Below are positions 37,149 to 50,463 of a DNA stretch of 64,000 nt, in pieces (position 1 is the first letter of the stretch; each line of letters begins with the position of its first letter). The stretch lies in NCBI GenBank assembly GCA_037447655.1, contig JBBHKE010001779.1:36457-100456 (forward strand), in the 5' to 3' direction. Source of the stretch: Zygnema cylindricum. Lineage: Eukaryota; Streptophyta; Zygnematophyceae; Zygnematales; Zygnemataceae. The notes below the pieces were generated by a model. The model made no database searches, was not told where the DNA came from, and was given only the letters and a program-made list of their open reading frames with translations. A program made the position numbers and the translations under genes.

Positions 37149-38617
37149 CCTCACTGAACCGTTGGATTACCCTTAGGCCTAACTGAACCAACCAAGGTGT
37201 GCACCGGGCCGCCCAATTTTTTAATGCCGAAATTAACTTAAGGGTTCTGGGAAGTGGGAACCGAAGCAGACACTACAGTACAGAATTTAACCGGATTTGA
37301 ATTTTACAAACCGAACCTCCAAAAGACCAGTTTGGTTCCTCAGTTAGGTTTGAAATCAAACCGGGCCGAGTGCCAGGCACAGCTTCGCAAGCAGACAAAA
37401 GTTTGTATTCAGAGAGGCAGCAGAAGCCACTCATGTAGTTTTTAACTTTTGTGTAGTTTTAACTTTTGTGTAGTTTTTAACTTTTCGCCCTCGAAACCAA
37501 CTTGTATTCGTACAATATACCGAGACTCGCACTATTGCTGCCTCGCTCTCTCTCTCGTTCTCGCTCTCTCTCATCACGCACACAAACACACCACGCTCCC
37601 TCTCTCTTTATACCTCTCTCTCTCTCTCTCTCTCTCTCTTTAGAAACTTTTTGAAGCGTCGCAAAACACATCGTAATTTTTGAAACGGTTTGGCATGTCG
37701 CGTGTCATTGCGTGACATCGTAGACGTAGAGCCTTGCAGCCGTGGCTGTACGATATGCCTTTGCGTAAACCTCGCCTGTCCGGCCGCCATGACTTCGCAG
37801 ATTTTTCACCTTCGCAGATTTTTCAACTTTACGTGAAATGACACTGCAGCATCGAGACCCCTGCAAAAAAAAACCGTACAAGGTACTACCGGACAAAACC
37901 CAACAGCCCTGTACTTTTTTTTCGTCAAAAAATTTAGAAAAAAATTCACACCTGAAAAATTATTTTCCTATTGGTGTAAATGGATTTTACTTAGCTTAAA
38001 ACACATTGCCGATGTGGGCAATGTGTTTTATGATAAGTTTGACGATGACGTGACAGTGGGTCGAAAAAACGCAAGACGACAAATTTTTGTACATCCTAAG
38101 TTAGAGAATGACGCAAGTTGTACTATACAAATTTGCGATTTCTTCGTACGGTCGCAGCTTAGGCAGTACGGCGCTAAGTTTGAAAAGAAAACGACAGAAA
38201 AAACCCGAACTTAGCCACATGGGGCCATACCCTAACATAACGGGAACTTTGGAACATATTATTTCGCTTAGGTTGCACGGGCACACTATTTTGTTCCCTA
38301 CTCTTTTTATTTTTTTCCACTTTTAGCAATTCACTGTGTACTGTACCGTACTGTACTATTTTAAGTAAAGTACGCGAACCATGCCCCGAAATTGTCAAAA
38401 CAACAAGTTTCGAAAATATTCCGATGGCGCCTACTGTACGGAATTTTGCCCGCGCATTTTTTTGAATTTGAAGCCCGGCGTTTCGAAGAGCCCTGCCTTA
38501 CAAGAATATATTGTCTCTGGCAGAGATTGGAGGAGCTCTGGAGTCTCTGTTCTTATTGGAGGAGCTCTACGTCTCTGTTCTTTCTTGAGCATAGCGGAGA
38601 TTGACTAGCAGTATGCT

Positions 38618-38672
38618 GTGAGCAAGCGAGGGAGGCAGGGAGGGAGGCAGGGAGGGAGGCAGGGAGGGAGGG
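38618..38672. repeat. (GGGAGGCA)n minisatellite
   Basis: GAGGGAGGCAGGGAGGGAGG-type repeats. Confidence 0.85.
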
Positions 38673-39024
38673 AAAGGTATATGTGAAATCAAGTTTTGAG
38701 GGAGGATGGGAAGGAGTGTGGGAAAGAATTAAGTTTTTAGGGCAGAAGAGGGAGAGTGTATTCATTTTTTTTAGGAACTTAGAGGTATATAGACTGGTTT
38801 ATTAGGGGAGCTGAGAGATGTTTAAACGTTTTTCATGGAGGGGGAAGAAAGGAAATCTTCTATTGCTTAATTAGGATCTTGTAATTTATTATTGTTGCCT
38901 ATGATTTTTATCTCTTGATCCTTGGTGTTTTTCTTTATTTTTCTGGATTTATAAAAATTATCCTTGTGTTTTTAGGGTTTGGAAATTTTCGTACCTCTTA
39001 TTTCCTTACCTCAAATTTTCATGC

Positions 39025-39358
39025 TTATCTTCCTCCTTTTTTCCTCCTCCTCCTCCTCCTCCTCTTCTTCTCTTCATTATTCCTCCTTCTCTCTTCCGTT
39101 TTTTTCTTCCTATTTTCAGTTTTCCTTCCTACTCTTCCCCTTCCTTCTCTATTAAGTTTTCTTCCTACTCTCCATATCTTCCAGTTTTTTTTCTCTTCCT
39201 CTCCTCAGCAGTTTTTTCCTCCTCCTCCTCCCTCCCTCCCTCTTTCCCCCCCCCCGCCTCCTCCTCCTTTCCTCCTCCTCCTCCTCCTCCTCCTCCTCCT
39301 CCTCCTCCTCCTCCTCCTCCTCCTCCTCCTCCTCCTCCTCCTCCTCCTCCTCCTCCTT
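39025..39358. repeat. (CTC)n/(CCT)n triplet tract
   Basis: Pyrimidine-rich tract ending in about thirty uninterrupted CTC triplets (39,268-39,356). It gives an artefactual poly-Leu frame on plus and poly-Gly on minus. It lies about 430 bp upstream of the Nup35 start. Confidence 0.9.
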
Positions 39359-39785
39359 TTAACGTTTCAATTTTTAACGGCTCTTTTTCACTATGTTCCA
39401 AATTGTGACTTTCCTTACTCGTGATGGTTGGCAGTTTTTTTTTTTTTTTTTTAATTTTTTCTCTTTTTCAATTCCCAATTTTGTGTTGATTTTTGATCAA
39501 GTCTATTGTTAGATCATCCTGACTTCATAGCCCTGTAAAATTAAATTTTCTTGTCCTTTTAAGCAGGTTTATCTGCTTCAAATCAGGCTGTTTTTTTCCT
39601 GCATCATTTTACTTCAATTTGATCGTCGGTCAGTTGTTTTCAGTGGCTTGTTTTTTTTTTTGGTTGTTTCCTGCAGTATCATCTTTTTAAGCAGATAATA
39701 ACAGTGTACTCAATTGTAGGAAACTGCTTGGTACCTTATAAATTGTACTTTTACTTACCTTTTCGTCGTCTTTATACATTTGTGG

Positions 39786-42683
39786 ATGTCAGAAATTATG
39801 TCAGGATCAGTTTTTTTTCCAAGCTCCTCAACAGGTGATGGAAGCCTTCCGAATCCGAACTTACGAAGTGTCTCCTCTCCTCTCTGGAGCTCATCAGGGC
39901 CATTTTCTTCTAATCCTGGAGAAGGTCAACTGTTCGAACCCCCAAGCTCGTTCTCGTCAGATGATGCGAACACAGGTAAAGAAAGTTTTTTTTTTTTTAT
40001 CAAAATGAGTTCAAAAGTATCCCGACATGTATGGCACTTTAGGAAGTTAGTGAGGTTTTCCAGAAATGTGTGGCTTTCCCTCTGTAATCCGCTGTATGCA
40101 GTTGTTGGTCGACTAATTGCAGAAGTTTGGAACTCCGTAAGGATAATAATAGACTTGCGACTCTCAAGTTTATAACACTATCGAGGGTGGGGGATACTCT
40201 ATGTTTACAATGTTTGATATTTAAAGAGGTAAAGAGGTTCCCGAAGATATTAACAATAAGCCTGTCAAGGAATAGTATTATCCTTTCTGTAGAATGCTTG
40301 ATATTCAAACACATCCCGGAAGATACTAATGACATGTTACACCATTTTACGTTGTAAACCATCACTATTTTCAGGTTCTGTCGGATCCATCGGAAAGAGC
40401 TCGGATGGAAGGGGGGGATCGGCGTCTAAAGCTACATCCCTATTGTTTCGCGACTTGTCCGGTGCACCAGTCGGCCAATCAGCTGCCTCGAATGGACAGC
40501 CAGATCTGGCAACAGCTGCCGCTGCCACGGCTTTGTGGCAAAACAGTTCTCCAGGGACACGGCTTCCAGCTCCTCCTTTGACAACTCTGGACGATCTGAA
40601 TGTTTTTTCTTTTCCGAGTCCACTTCAAGCTGGTTCAGGTTTTCTGTCGAGTTCAGTGGACGTGGATCTTTTACTTCCCCTCCCAGTAGAGGTGCCGGTT
40701 TCGAATGTGGTGGTCATCAGAATTTCCAAAATCCAATCTCAACCGAAGGAAATGGCGAGAAAGAAAATTCACCCGATTTTCGGGCCAGGATGTTTGGGCA
40801 AGGATCTCTCTTGAGTGTCACACCGCCATCAAATGTAATCCAACCACCTCAATCATCGCAAGGGGATACAAATTCTTCCGATCACTGGGTTACAGTATAC
40901 GGGTATGTTTAAAGAGACATTTTTTTCTTTTCTTTTCTGTTATGTTTTAAAAAAGCGATTCCATTTTTTTCCTTTTTTGCTGATCAGATTTTAATTCTAC
41001 ACTTTTGCCGGTTTTAGGGGTTTCCTTCACCTATATATAGAGAGGGTTGCTCTATGCAAAATGAATGGCACAACATTTTGTCCTTGGGGTTTTTATTTAT
41101 TTGCCAGTGTGTTAACTCTTTACTAAACATATCTGGCAAGTGTGAGGCGAGGGGTTGGTCATTTTTGCACTTTGACATACCAAATGTATATGTTTTTCTT
41201 GTCATTTATGTGTGGAAAGGTAAAGAAGAAAACAACATGGAAGAGATAAGAGGTGCACATATCTATTTTGCTAACTATTGTTGACTAGGAGAAGAGGTTT
41301 TTCTACAGGTTTAGGGCTGAGCAAACAAACATGGTTCTTAGTGAGTTCGAGAAATGTGGCCCGATTGTTGATCATATATATGGCCCTACAGGAGCAAGCT
41401 GGATTCATATTCGTTACCAGGTTGGCCTGATTTCACTTTAACATCTGCATTTAAATGCAGATGTATCAACAATCAACAATATATGTGCATATGAACAAAG
41501 AGAAAAAGAAACATTTGATTGTTGAAATGTAAGATTGTATTGAAATGTAGAAATCTAAAAAATGAAATGACAAAATGTTGAGAACTTCAAACATGGAAAT
41601 TTCAAAACTTTGAATTATTGATTTTTAAGTGTTAAAATGCTGAATTTTAAGTTATGAATTGTAAAGCATCAAATTGTCTAGCTGAGAAAAGGGCAAAATG
41701 TGTCAAATGTTGAAATGCAGTTTTGTTAAAAACATGGAAGTTTAAAAATCTTGAAATTCCAAAAAAACAAATTTTAAAATGCCTAAAGATGCTAATTGCT
41801 GAAATGTTGAATCGTAAAAGGTTAAAATATTACTTGAGAAATGGAGACAAAAATGTGTCAAAATTTTGAAACCTTATTTTTAAAATTTTGAAATGTTAAG
41901 CTGTTAAAACTGTAAAATCCCCGACTGTTAAAAATGTCAAATATTTAAAGTCTCAATTTACCAAAAAAAAACCATAAAGTGAAAATGCTGAAAGTTTCAA
42001 ATCTCAAATTGTGCGAAATGACAAAATCTCAAAATGTTTTTTTTTTGTTAGAACCTATACTAAACTGTGGAAATGTCAAAGTTTCAAAATATCCAATCGT
42101 TCAATTTCGAAATGTCAAGTTATCAAACTTCAGAAATTTGAAAAGGTAAAAAGTACATATATATTTTGTGAGTCAATATGCAGTGTTTTGCCAGGGAATT
42201 ACTTTATCTGAAAAATTGGATGGTCGTCTTTTCCATGTTTATTCCTTGCAGAGATATGAAGAAGAGACATTAAGAGGAAAGAAGCTGGAAGGTTCTTTTT
42301 CCTGTCTGAGACCTCGGTCATTCCATGGTGGTTACTATTAAGGCAGTTAAATTGTTTTTAAGTCTTATTGTTGTCGTTATATGTTGGGAATTTTGCAGAA
42401 CCGGTATAACGCACAGAGAGCTTTGTCAAAATGTGGAGTACAACTTTCCTCGTCCCTCATTGTTGGTGTAAAGCCCATCGACCAATCACAACTCGATTCT
42501 CTCAAAGGAAAAGTTTCATCGTTGCATGAAACGGGATCGATTGTCACGCACTCGAATGCAACCGGAGGAGGATTAGGTTTGGCATCACCTCGACCTTATT
42601 TGTTGAACGGCTCAGGAAAAACAGCAACGTATCCTACGAAGTCAAGGTTTTCAAGAGTTACGGACCTTTTGTTTGGTTTTTAA
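39786..42683 (+). CDS. NUP35: Nuclear pore protein Nup35/Nup53 (RRM-type MPPN domain), four exons
   Basis: Structural nucleoporin of the inner ring. Exons: 39786-39975, 40375-40902, 41309-41420 and 42399-42683. The N-terminus is Ser/Gly/Pro-rich and disordered. SLLFRDLSGAP and ATAAAATALWQ with the following TLDDL match short segments I recall from plant Nup35. The MPPN fold begins DHWVTVYGF, with FEKCGPIVDHIYGP, WIHIRYQNRYNAQRALSKCG and SLIVGVKPID. The last residues, VTDLLFGF, match the amphipathic C-terminal helix expected to touch membrane. One problem is that exon 2 begins in one frame and ends in another. A single missing T in the run at 40,603-40,608 would restore it, giving about 371 aa. 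It could also be a real frameshift. Plant relatives are about 330 aa. Confidence 0.9.
41440..42140. repeat. Degenerate TTGAAATGT repeat filling Nup35 intron 3
   Basis: Dozens of imperfect phrases such as GTTGAAATGTAAGA, TTGAAATGTAGAAA and GTTAAAATGCTGAA, with no fixed period. They make up most of the 978-bp intron. Confidence 0.65.
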
Positions 42684-44254
42684 ACTGTTACCGATAACGA
42701 ACCATTTGAAGATGTATTTACGATGTGTATCATACCCTCGCCGTGTTTCCAAAGCAGGTATTTGTATTTTGTTTTGCTAGAGATCTTATCGTTTTTCGGT
42801 TTTTTGTACCTTACGAAGTTTTGACAGAATTGCAAAAAAATTATGGATTGAAAACTGTACATGTGTATGTTGACTTTTTCTTTAAAGGCAGTGACATTTG
42901 TTGTAGTGAAAGAGAATAAGCAGGTAAAGAGTTTTTTACTCCATCGAAGAAATTTCCCTTCAACTTCAAAGACTAAGCGGCATCGTTACTGTTCATTTAC
43001 GATATCAGATACATGTTTTGAATCAAATTTTGTGTAAGTTAGAGTTGAGGACTGTTTTTGTTTTCGGAAAAGTACATAGTTTCGGTTTATCCACTTTCGG
43101 TTTCGGTTTGGAAAATATTCATATTTCACGAGAGACAACTCAAAAGTCCACAACTTCCAGCTCGGTTGGGATCCCTCTATGACTATGAGCCTCAGAAAAG
43201 TTTAATTTTTGAACGTGATTAACATTCGGTGATCGACATGTTTTGTTTCGACATACTTTTTATTTTTATTTTTTTGTAGTTTTGTTTTTTTTGTTTTGCT
43301 TTTTTTTATATTTTTTGTTATTTTTTTTTGTCTGTTTATGTTTGGAGGCCGGGCATCGTTTTCTATTTTTTTTCCTATTACTCCCTTCAGTCCTGTTTGG
43401 TTTTTTACTGGGCAACATAATGTCAATATGGTAATGATGAAGTGATATAGGTATGGATAGTTGTCCTCGTCTGTTGCTTTAAATGGTGACGTGATTCAAA
43501 TGCTTCTAGCTTCCCGCTTCGCACATGACTTAACTATCATGTGACCAATAAAGTATATAATATGGTAAACTAAAATACTGTATTCAATCGTTACTCAAAT
43601 ATTTTTCGAACATGGTATTAAATGGGTGAAAGCAAACTTTCAAAAACACGGTTGTGAAAATATGTAAAAATAACCGAAAACCAACGAAAAAGACCAAAAG
43701 TATGAGACTGTGACTATGACCTCATGAAGATTGCCGATCAAGTTTTTGTCGCTAACGGTTTGAATCATGTTGAAACATGATATTTTTCCGCCAAAAAATT
43801 GCTTATAAATATTGCAATGTGGACCTCACGTAAACAACTATAACCAGATGAAACGATTCTTCTACTAACAATTTATGTGTCTTTGTGGTGTATGTACTTC
43901 ATAAAAAAAAAAAAAAGGAGAGAACTGCAATGTATCAGTTTTCCATCCTTGCAAACCGACTTTTCTGTATACCTTTTCCTTTGTTTGTTTATTTTATCAA
44001 ATCCTTGTGATTCCAATAATTTTTCTATTGGAAGTACAAACAATATCATTTGAACGTAATAACCTTAATTAAGAAAGCGTGATGGAAAAGTCGTTAAGAA
44101 AGTCAAAGCTAGTCAAAGCCACTAACCCTACAATCATGTGTCAGCGTTTTTGAGCTAATTTAATTTGAATCCTTTCAAATAAATATATATTTTTTGCCGC
44201 CAGCTTTAATCGTGGGTGATCAAAAGATCGAATAGGCAATCGCCGAAAATAGAT

Positions 44255-44385
44255 GGGAGGGGAAGGAGGGAGGGAGACGGGGAGAGGGGGAGGCAGAGGG
44301 AGAGGGGGAGGGGGGAGGGGGGAGGGGGGGGGGGGAGGGGGAGAGGGAGAGGGAGAGGGAGAGATAGAGGGTGAGGGAGAGGAAC
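44255..44385. repeat. (GGGAGA)n / G-rich microsatellite
   Basis: GGAGAGGGGGAGGCAGAGGG followed by poly-G interspersed with A and (GAGGGA)n. The G-runs could support G-quadruplexes on the plus strand. Confidence 0.9.
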
Positions 44386-45469
44386 ATATCATCTTCAGTG
44401 AAGATGATACAATCAATAAATAGGAATGATTTCCAAGGGATATGGTGCAAAAGAAAGATCTAAAGGGTTATTTTGACAAGAAAAGATTTACAAATATTTT
44501 TTTTTGAAATGGGAAACTTGAAAATAGTGTACTTATTCTAAAATAACCCATTAGCTCGTTTCAATTTGTAAAATTTCTCAAGGAAAGCTTCTCACCCAAT
44601 TAGTTTCTACTAGAGTATTTCCAATCCAGGAAGTTTGGGAAATGAGTTTTAAACAATAAAGCCCATTTTGAGAAAAATAAGTGTAAGTTTATCTCCATTA
44701 TTTGTCTTCCGTATTTATTGCTGGAGGAGAAGTAACCAATGTAGATGAAACTTTTTGCCGTCAAAAAGACTTCAAAGGTTGTTGAACTTGTCAACCTTTC
44801 TCTCTCTCTCCCCCTCCATCCCTTCATAGTTATTAACTTGATAGCCGAATTCCTGTCAAGCCTCCTTTCTAGCTCTCTCCCTCTCTTCCTCCCTCCATGG
44901 TAGCTTCTTTGTGACATGGTTGTTTGTTTGTATAGACAATTCGAAATAGAAAGGTTACAGAGATGCTAAAGGACTAAAATCGAATCCAAACTCATTAACT
45001 CTGAGGACTCTTCGTATTTGAATTTCGAACTCCAAATTTTGAATTTCGATTATCAGGTTGAGGCGTAGTTTTTGAAAAAATTAACCTGTTCATCCACAGA
45101 ATTGGAAAGTAAACATGTGAGAAAATCCTGACTTCAAAAATGTAAAATATTGGCTGAGATTGTTAAGATTTTGATCAATTTGTCGACTTTTGTCTCTGAA
45201 AAATACAACATTCAGTTTGAGCTTTTATATTTTTTTTTTCCGTAAAAAAAGATAACATCAACAACTGAGAGAACAATGAGGAAAACAGAAGAAAAGAAAG
45301 GAACAAAAACCCTATTATGTGACAATTTCTTCACTGAGGACATCTCGAAGAGTCCTTCAATTAGAATAAAAAACATGTTTCGTTGCCCCAATGGTAAAAA
45401 TTAATGTATTCGCAATCATGTTTTGTCCACAAAAAACAATTCGACAACCCTTCTCTTTTTTCTATCTGA

Positions 45470-45703
45470 TACACCGTGAATCGCTATTATTAAAGTGTAA
45501 AGCTAATAGTAATCGCTATTAGTGTGAGGTTTATATTAGTGTTATTAATTCTGATTCAGTCTCAAATGACGTGGCTGCTTTTAAACCGTTCGAAGAATTA
45601 GCAAGAAAAAAACAATTAGTATTATCAATACTATTTTAGGTTCGAGGGTCAGAATTTAGGGGCGCCGAAAGTGTTACTAACGCAAATAGCGATTCACAGA
45701 GTA
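45470..45703. mobile_element. MITE, family B
   Basis: TACACCGTGAATCGCTATTATT at the left and CGCAAATAGCGATTCACAGAGTA at the right. A partial copy of the terminus (TAATCGCTATTAGTGTGAGG) is repeated just inside the left end. Confidence 0.8.
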
Positions 45704-46130
45704 ACGTTTTTTGAGCTAAGAAATATATGGTGTTGGGTTTAATTTAGTATTATGGTCCAAATTTGTCAAATTGTCAATGTTGGGACTCAACTTTTCTTTT
45801 CCTTTGACATCTCGAATTTCACGTAGGGTCACCAAATTTCTTTACATGTGGTAGGTTTTAATAATACATGGCAATAAATTTGAAAATCGAGCCTTTTTTA
45901 TTTGAAAATATAAAAAGCCTGACGAAAAGACGTGACTCGATTTCATGTTACCATTAATGAATAGGAAGGAGAAATAGATCTTAAGGGTTTTTTAGCGTTT
46001 TTACAGCTTTGTTATAATGGAAAGACACCCTTAGTCTCACAAAAATTTTAAATCGGAAAAGAAAGTATTGACGTATCTTACATTTAGTAGAAACATAAAG
46101 ACATTGTCCTTCGAAAAAGAAATGTAGAAG

Positions 46131-49100
46131 TTAGAGTTCCGTGTATTCGTTTTGACTGGCTCCATGTGCTTTATATCGCATTTCCTTCAACTCCATTTTT
46201 AGTGTTCCATCACAAATTAACATCGGCTTTGTAATTTGCTTTGGACAACCTGAAAAAACCCATTTATAAAATGGAAAAGAAATCTTGTGAGTGAAAATGG
46301 AAAAGAAACACAAAAAGGAAGAAGCGAAACCGGAAACAATAATCCACTGAAAGAGCGGAAATAAAAACAGGACAACCTGACTTGCAAATTTTTTATTCAA
46401 GAGTTCAAAACTAGAGACCTGAGAGAGTAAGAAAAAAGATGGGGAAAAAGAAGAACCAAAAACCCATTCAAGGAAAAGGTGAAAAAAAATAAAAAATCAT
46501 TACCTGCAATTGGACATGATTTTGTCCTTCCTCCAATATATGCCATAATAGCCTCACGATCATAAATGTGTCGGCAGTCCGTACTGCATTTCCCACCCAC
46601 AATTGAGTTAATAATTTCTTTCCAAATACTGAAAAATTCAACAGGAAAACATATTTGTTACAGTCAACAAAAATACAAAAGAAAGTCAGGTATGTCTTAA
46701 TTCACTGCAATAAAAGATGAATAAGAAGCTATATAGAAGTGGTCAGCCTACAAACTTCATGATTGTATGTTTAACAAATGATACGTACATAGAAATATGT
46801 TGAAAAAACCACCCTGAATTGAAAAAAAAAATGTGCCAGCGAAAGAAGGGTCAAAAAGTGGAGTTAAGAAGTAAAGTTAGACAGTGGAGTTCGAAAGACA
46901 GTTGAAGAAGAAGCAGGAGTAAGAAGTCAAGAAGGTTTGAAAACAACCTTCTCACAGGTTCTTCTATATCAAGAACCGATTTAGCCGTAAGAGGGCAAAC
47001 CATATTCATGAGAGGAACCGAAGCTGAAGTCATGAGCATTTCCTCGTCTTCTGTTCCCGGCATAGCCTCTCCAGCATGATGTACATCCTGAAAATAGACC
47101 ACAAACATCAATATGAATCGAACTTTATTATAAGTTAAAATAAATATTATACATGAACTTCAATAAATATTATCAGTTAAAATAAATATTTTAAGTTAAA
47201 GTAAACCATGAACTTTGAGTACACCATGAACTACTAATAGAGTTGATAGACTAAATAGTGAGAGGTGGACCTTTTGGCCATTGATAGCACTAATCACAGA
47301 AGCGACAATAAACATCCACATACACCGAATGTGAAATAGAATAAAGAATATCAATTCTGTATATATAGCAATAGTTTCTTTACACTAACATCCACGGTGC
47401 ATATACAGTGCATCTTGCCTTTGACAAAAACAGCAAAACTGTACAATTTATAACTGTCGATATCTTCAATAAAATTGATTTTTTTTTTGTCTACTGAAAC
47501 TTAAAAAACATGGATTCGCAATGTGGCCAGATTTTCAACTGTCAGAAATAATACATAGAACAGCAGTTATGAATAATTTGCTGTCTCTCGGATCCTCTAA
47601 AGTTCCATTGAGGTAAATAGTTGGTGTCCTGAATCCATTAATACCTACATCTCAAAAAACCAAACATCGATCTCAACCTTTCCTCTCTCTTTCTGTCTTG
47701 ACTCCAACAAACAAGTGAAGGCATCAATAGCACAGTCTAAAAAAAAAGAGATGAAATTACTGTTAGCAAAACTACGCGGACAAGGAATGCGACCAGCCAA
47801 CGAAACATCATGTCCGGAACAAAACAGCACAGTTATAACTTGCCTCCATTGCCTCCAGAAGTTCAAAATGTCTTCGTATAAAGGTAAATTTGACATCTTC
47901 TAGCTTTAACAAGAGAATAACCTTCCACATATTTGCATCAACTTAAGAGCTGATAGGTGCTTATACGATGACCAACTCTAGGAAACTATCTCATATCACC
48001 TGTCCCTATAAAACATAGACTCTGCGGACAACACCATTCACTGAAAAAAGTAGAGTCTGCGGACAACACCATTCACTGAAAAAAGTGTGGATTCGAGAAG
48101 TAAAAACAAACGCATGTTATGAAGGATTTTCCACACAAAGGGTTTACACATCACATGCGAACTCCCATTAACCCATTTTCCCCTGAATATTATGACATGG
48201 AGTTTAGCTCAAAAAAGTCTGTTCCACACTATTAATTGTGCTGGTAAACCCTTCTTTTCTTACATTTGCCATATGGTCTAGGTGGACTAAATAGAAACAG
48301 ACATTTATTCCTGTTTCTACTTAAAGACAGGGTTGTTAAATAGTTTAAAACATAAATTCGTGCTTTCTTGACCAAGTCCATTGGTTAGGTGGGCCCAAGT
48401 GAAAACATCGGCTTACCCAAACAGCCTTCTGAAATGCTTGATAGTATGGATGGTCTTCTGGGCGTTGTGTTTTTCTCTTTTTAAGATTCTCGGCTTCTTT
48501 CTTGAGCATATTCTCGAAGTCCGTGGGACCAGCCTGCAAGAATAAAAAAACTGTCATGATACAAAACCAAAAGCAGCTTTGACCTTGGTCAAAAGTCAAA
48601 AGGCAAAGGCAAAAGTCAAACTCAATAACACACATAGCAAACAGTTTGACATTGTTGTTCTATATCGGAAGTCAACAATCCATAAACCATTACAGAGATA
48701 CTTCTTGGCCAATTTTAACAAAAAAAATAAAAAAATCGCACTTCTGCCAAAAAACACCATAGCGTCATTTCTATTTTCCTTTAAAAACAAATTTTACAGC
48801 AAGATTTAGAAAAAGTGCTAGAGGGTTAGGGTTTTCGCAAAGAACAAGGAAAAAACTAAACAAAACTTACATTAACATCGAAAACATATTTGGTTTCAAT
48901 CACATTTAATGCTTCCTCATAGCATTCCATCTCGACCATAACTCGTAAACTATCCAAAAAAACATTGGAAAGTTCAACAACCTGAAACAACGAAAGCCAT
49001 AAAACCAAAAACAGCCGAGTTCAAACCGGTTCAAAAAGAACTGAAGCAAAAAAACAAAAAAAAGGGAAAGCATAAAAAATGGCATGAAAATTTGAATTTG

Positions 49101-50355
49101 GAGTACAGCTAGAATGAAAATCTGCTGGTTCAAAATTTGGGAATCCATATCTCCTTAGGCAGAATACACCATATTTCTCAAATGCCATATGGAGAAATTA
49201 TTAAAAAAGTATAATGCGGCTACATCTTTACGCAATGTAAAAATATAGAAAAAAACCCTTCTTCTGTCTTAACAATCAGCTTCTTTATCTGAAAATTAAG
49301 CAGAAAGTGGAACCTTCACCATAATTAATGTGGCTAAGATAAAGGCATGGATGGAAAATTAATACTGTCCATGCGAATTCCTTAAGGGAGGTTATTGTTG
49401 ACCATGACAGATGTTTCCACTCGACTGCCTTATCTGCGTAGAAATTATTAGACAAGATTGACGTTACTAGAAAATATGACACATTATTAGACATTATTGG
49501 ACAATATTAGACATTTAGTCATTTTCAGACATTATTAGACAATATTAGACCATTATTGGACATCATTAGACATTATTAGAAAATTAATAGGCAATTTATT
49601 AGACATTATTAGACATTATTAGCCATTGTTAGACATTGTTGATCATTCTAAGACATTACTAAACAAATTTAGAATGTAAATCCACACATTATTGGTCATT
49701 CTAAGACACTATTTTACACAATTTTAGACATATTAGACATTTATCAGACAAATTTACATTAGTAACCATTACCAGACATTACTGAGTTATTGTTCTCCAC
49801 CAGGAGGCACATAAAATTACACAGTGAATCGTAATTATCGTTAATGTTTTTTTCGTCTCTTACAACATCTTATCTCCGTACACACATGTCGGATTGTGGA
49901 TCTGACGGATGCGATTGAAAGGTAAAACTCTCAGCTTACGAATGGCGGTCTTAAATTGAAAATTGGACAAATGTGTACTTAGGAAAGATGTTTTCAGTGG
50001 CGAAAAAATAATTAACGCTAATTACGATTCACGGTGTAGTGGTCAAACGGATGCTTGAACTGGTATTCAGAATATTTGAAAAATCGATGGTTTACAAGAT
50101 ACTCAAACCTCATGCTTATAACATCAAGAACAAAATCACACTCCCTAAAAAACCCTAGAAAACCATAGAAACTAAAATATCTCGTTTAAAAGCTCGATAA
50201 GATAAGCAAAAGAAAAAGGTAATTACCTTGGCGGAATTGTTAGCCGTCTCTGCCAGAACTGCTGCCATTCTGAGCCGTACAGTGCTAGCCTCTATCTCCT
50301 TTCGCGAGTCACTCAGTCTGCGCTTTGTAGCAACCGTCGCACGCTGCGACGCCAT
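46131..50355 (-). CDS. MMS21: E3 SUMO ligase NSE2/MMS21 of the SMC5/6 complex, six exons, 231 aa
   Basis: Attaches SUMO to SMC5/6 subunits and other targets in DNA repair. Minus-strand exons: 50355-50227, 48981-48871, 48533-48417, 47087-46948, 46583-46504 and 46249-46131 (stop TAA). All junction phases agree. The N-terminal helical region (MASQRATVATKRRLSD.. to AVWDVHHAGEAMPG) is the SMC5-docking part. The SP-RING follows: MNMVCPLTAKSVLDIEEPV, then STDCRHIYDREAIMAYI and KSCPIAGCPK. The expected zinc ligands (Cys and His of DCRH, then the two Cys of CPIAGC) are all present. The C-terminus is LKEMRYKAHGASQNEYTEL. The length is close to the Arabidopsis protein as I recall it. It converges with Nup35 across a 3.4-kb spacer. 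Confidence 0.94.
47220..47402. mobile_element. MITE, decayed (family B-like)
   Basis: TACACCATGAACTACTAATAG at the left and ACACTAACATCCACGGTG at the right. It lies in NSE2 intron 3. Confidence 0.5.
48003..48084. repeat. Two ~44-bp tandem repeats
   Basis: AGACTCTGCGGACAACACCA.. is followed by AGAGTCTGCGGACAACACCA.., each continuing TTCACTGAAAAAAGT. In NSE2 intron 3. Confidence 0.85.
49440..49790. repeat. Tandem repeat of ATTATTAGACATT
   Basis: More than twenty imperfect 10-14 bp units of ATTAGACATT in NSE2 intron 1. Confidence 0.85.
49818..50038. mobile_element. MITE, family A
   Basis: TACACAGTGAATCGTAATTATCG and CTAATTACGATTCACGGTGTA bound 221 bp, with arms CTTATCTCCGTACACACATG and ATGTGTACTTAGGAAAGATG. 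It lies in NSE2 intron 1. Confidence 0.85.
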
Positions 50356-50463
50356 GGCGTTCGTTTAAGTCGCAGAATGTCGCAGAAGTGAGAAAAGAGC
50401 ATTGAAATCAATGAGATGACAACTTTGCCATGGGGAACAATATGTCAAATAAGATCAGTAGGT

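Larger units (their letters stand above)
33967..39785. other. Gene-poor spacer between beta-amylase and Nup35
   Basis: No recognisable coding exon is found. It holds MITEs (34,024; 35,338; 36,929), a 71-bp direct repeat (36,187-36,342), a dispersed repeat (36,701-36,775), CT microsatellites near 37,545-37,640 and a purine/pyrimidine minisatellite region at 38,618-39,358. Short ORFs here have no recognisable similarity. Confidence 0.6.
42684..46130. other. Spacer between convergent Nup35 and NSE2 genes
   Basis: Holds the 3' ends of both genes, a G-rich microsatellite (44,255-44,385), a family B MITE (45,470-45,703) and T-rich sequence. No coding exon recognised. Confidence 0.6.

Noticed and set aside
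39165-39401. Poly-Gly ORF (minus) and poly-Leu ORF (plus)
   Set aside because: Artefacts of the (CTC)n triplet tract.
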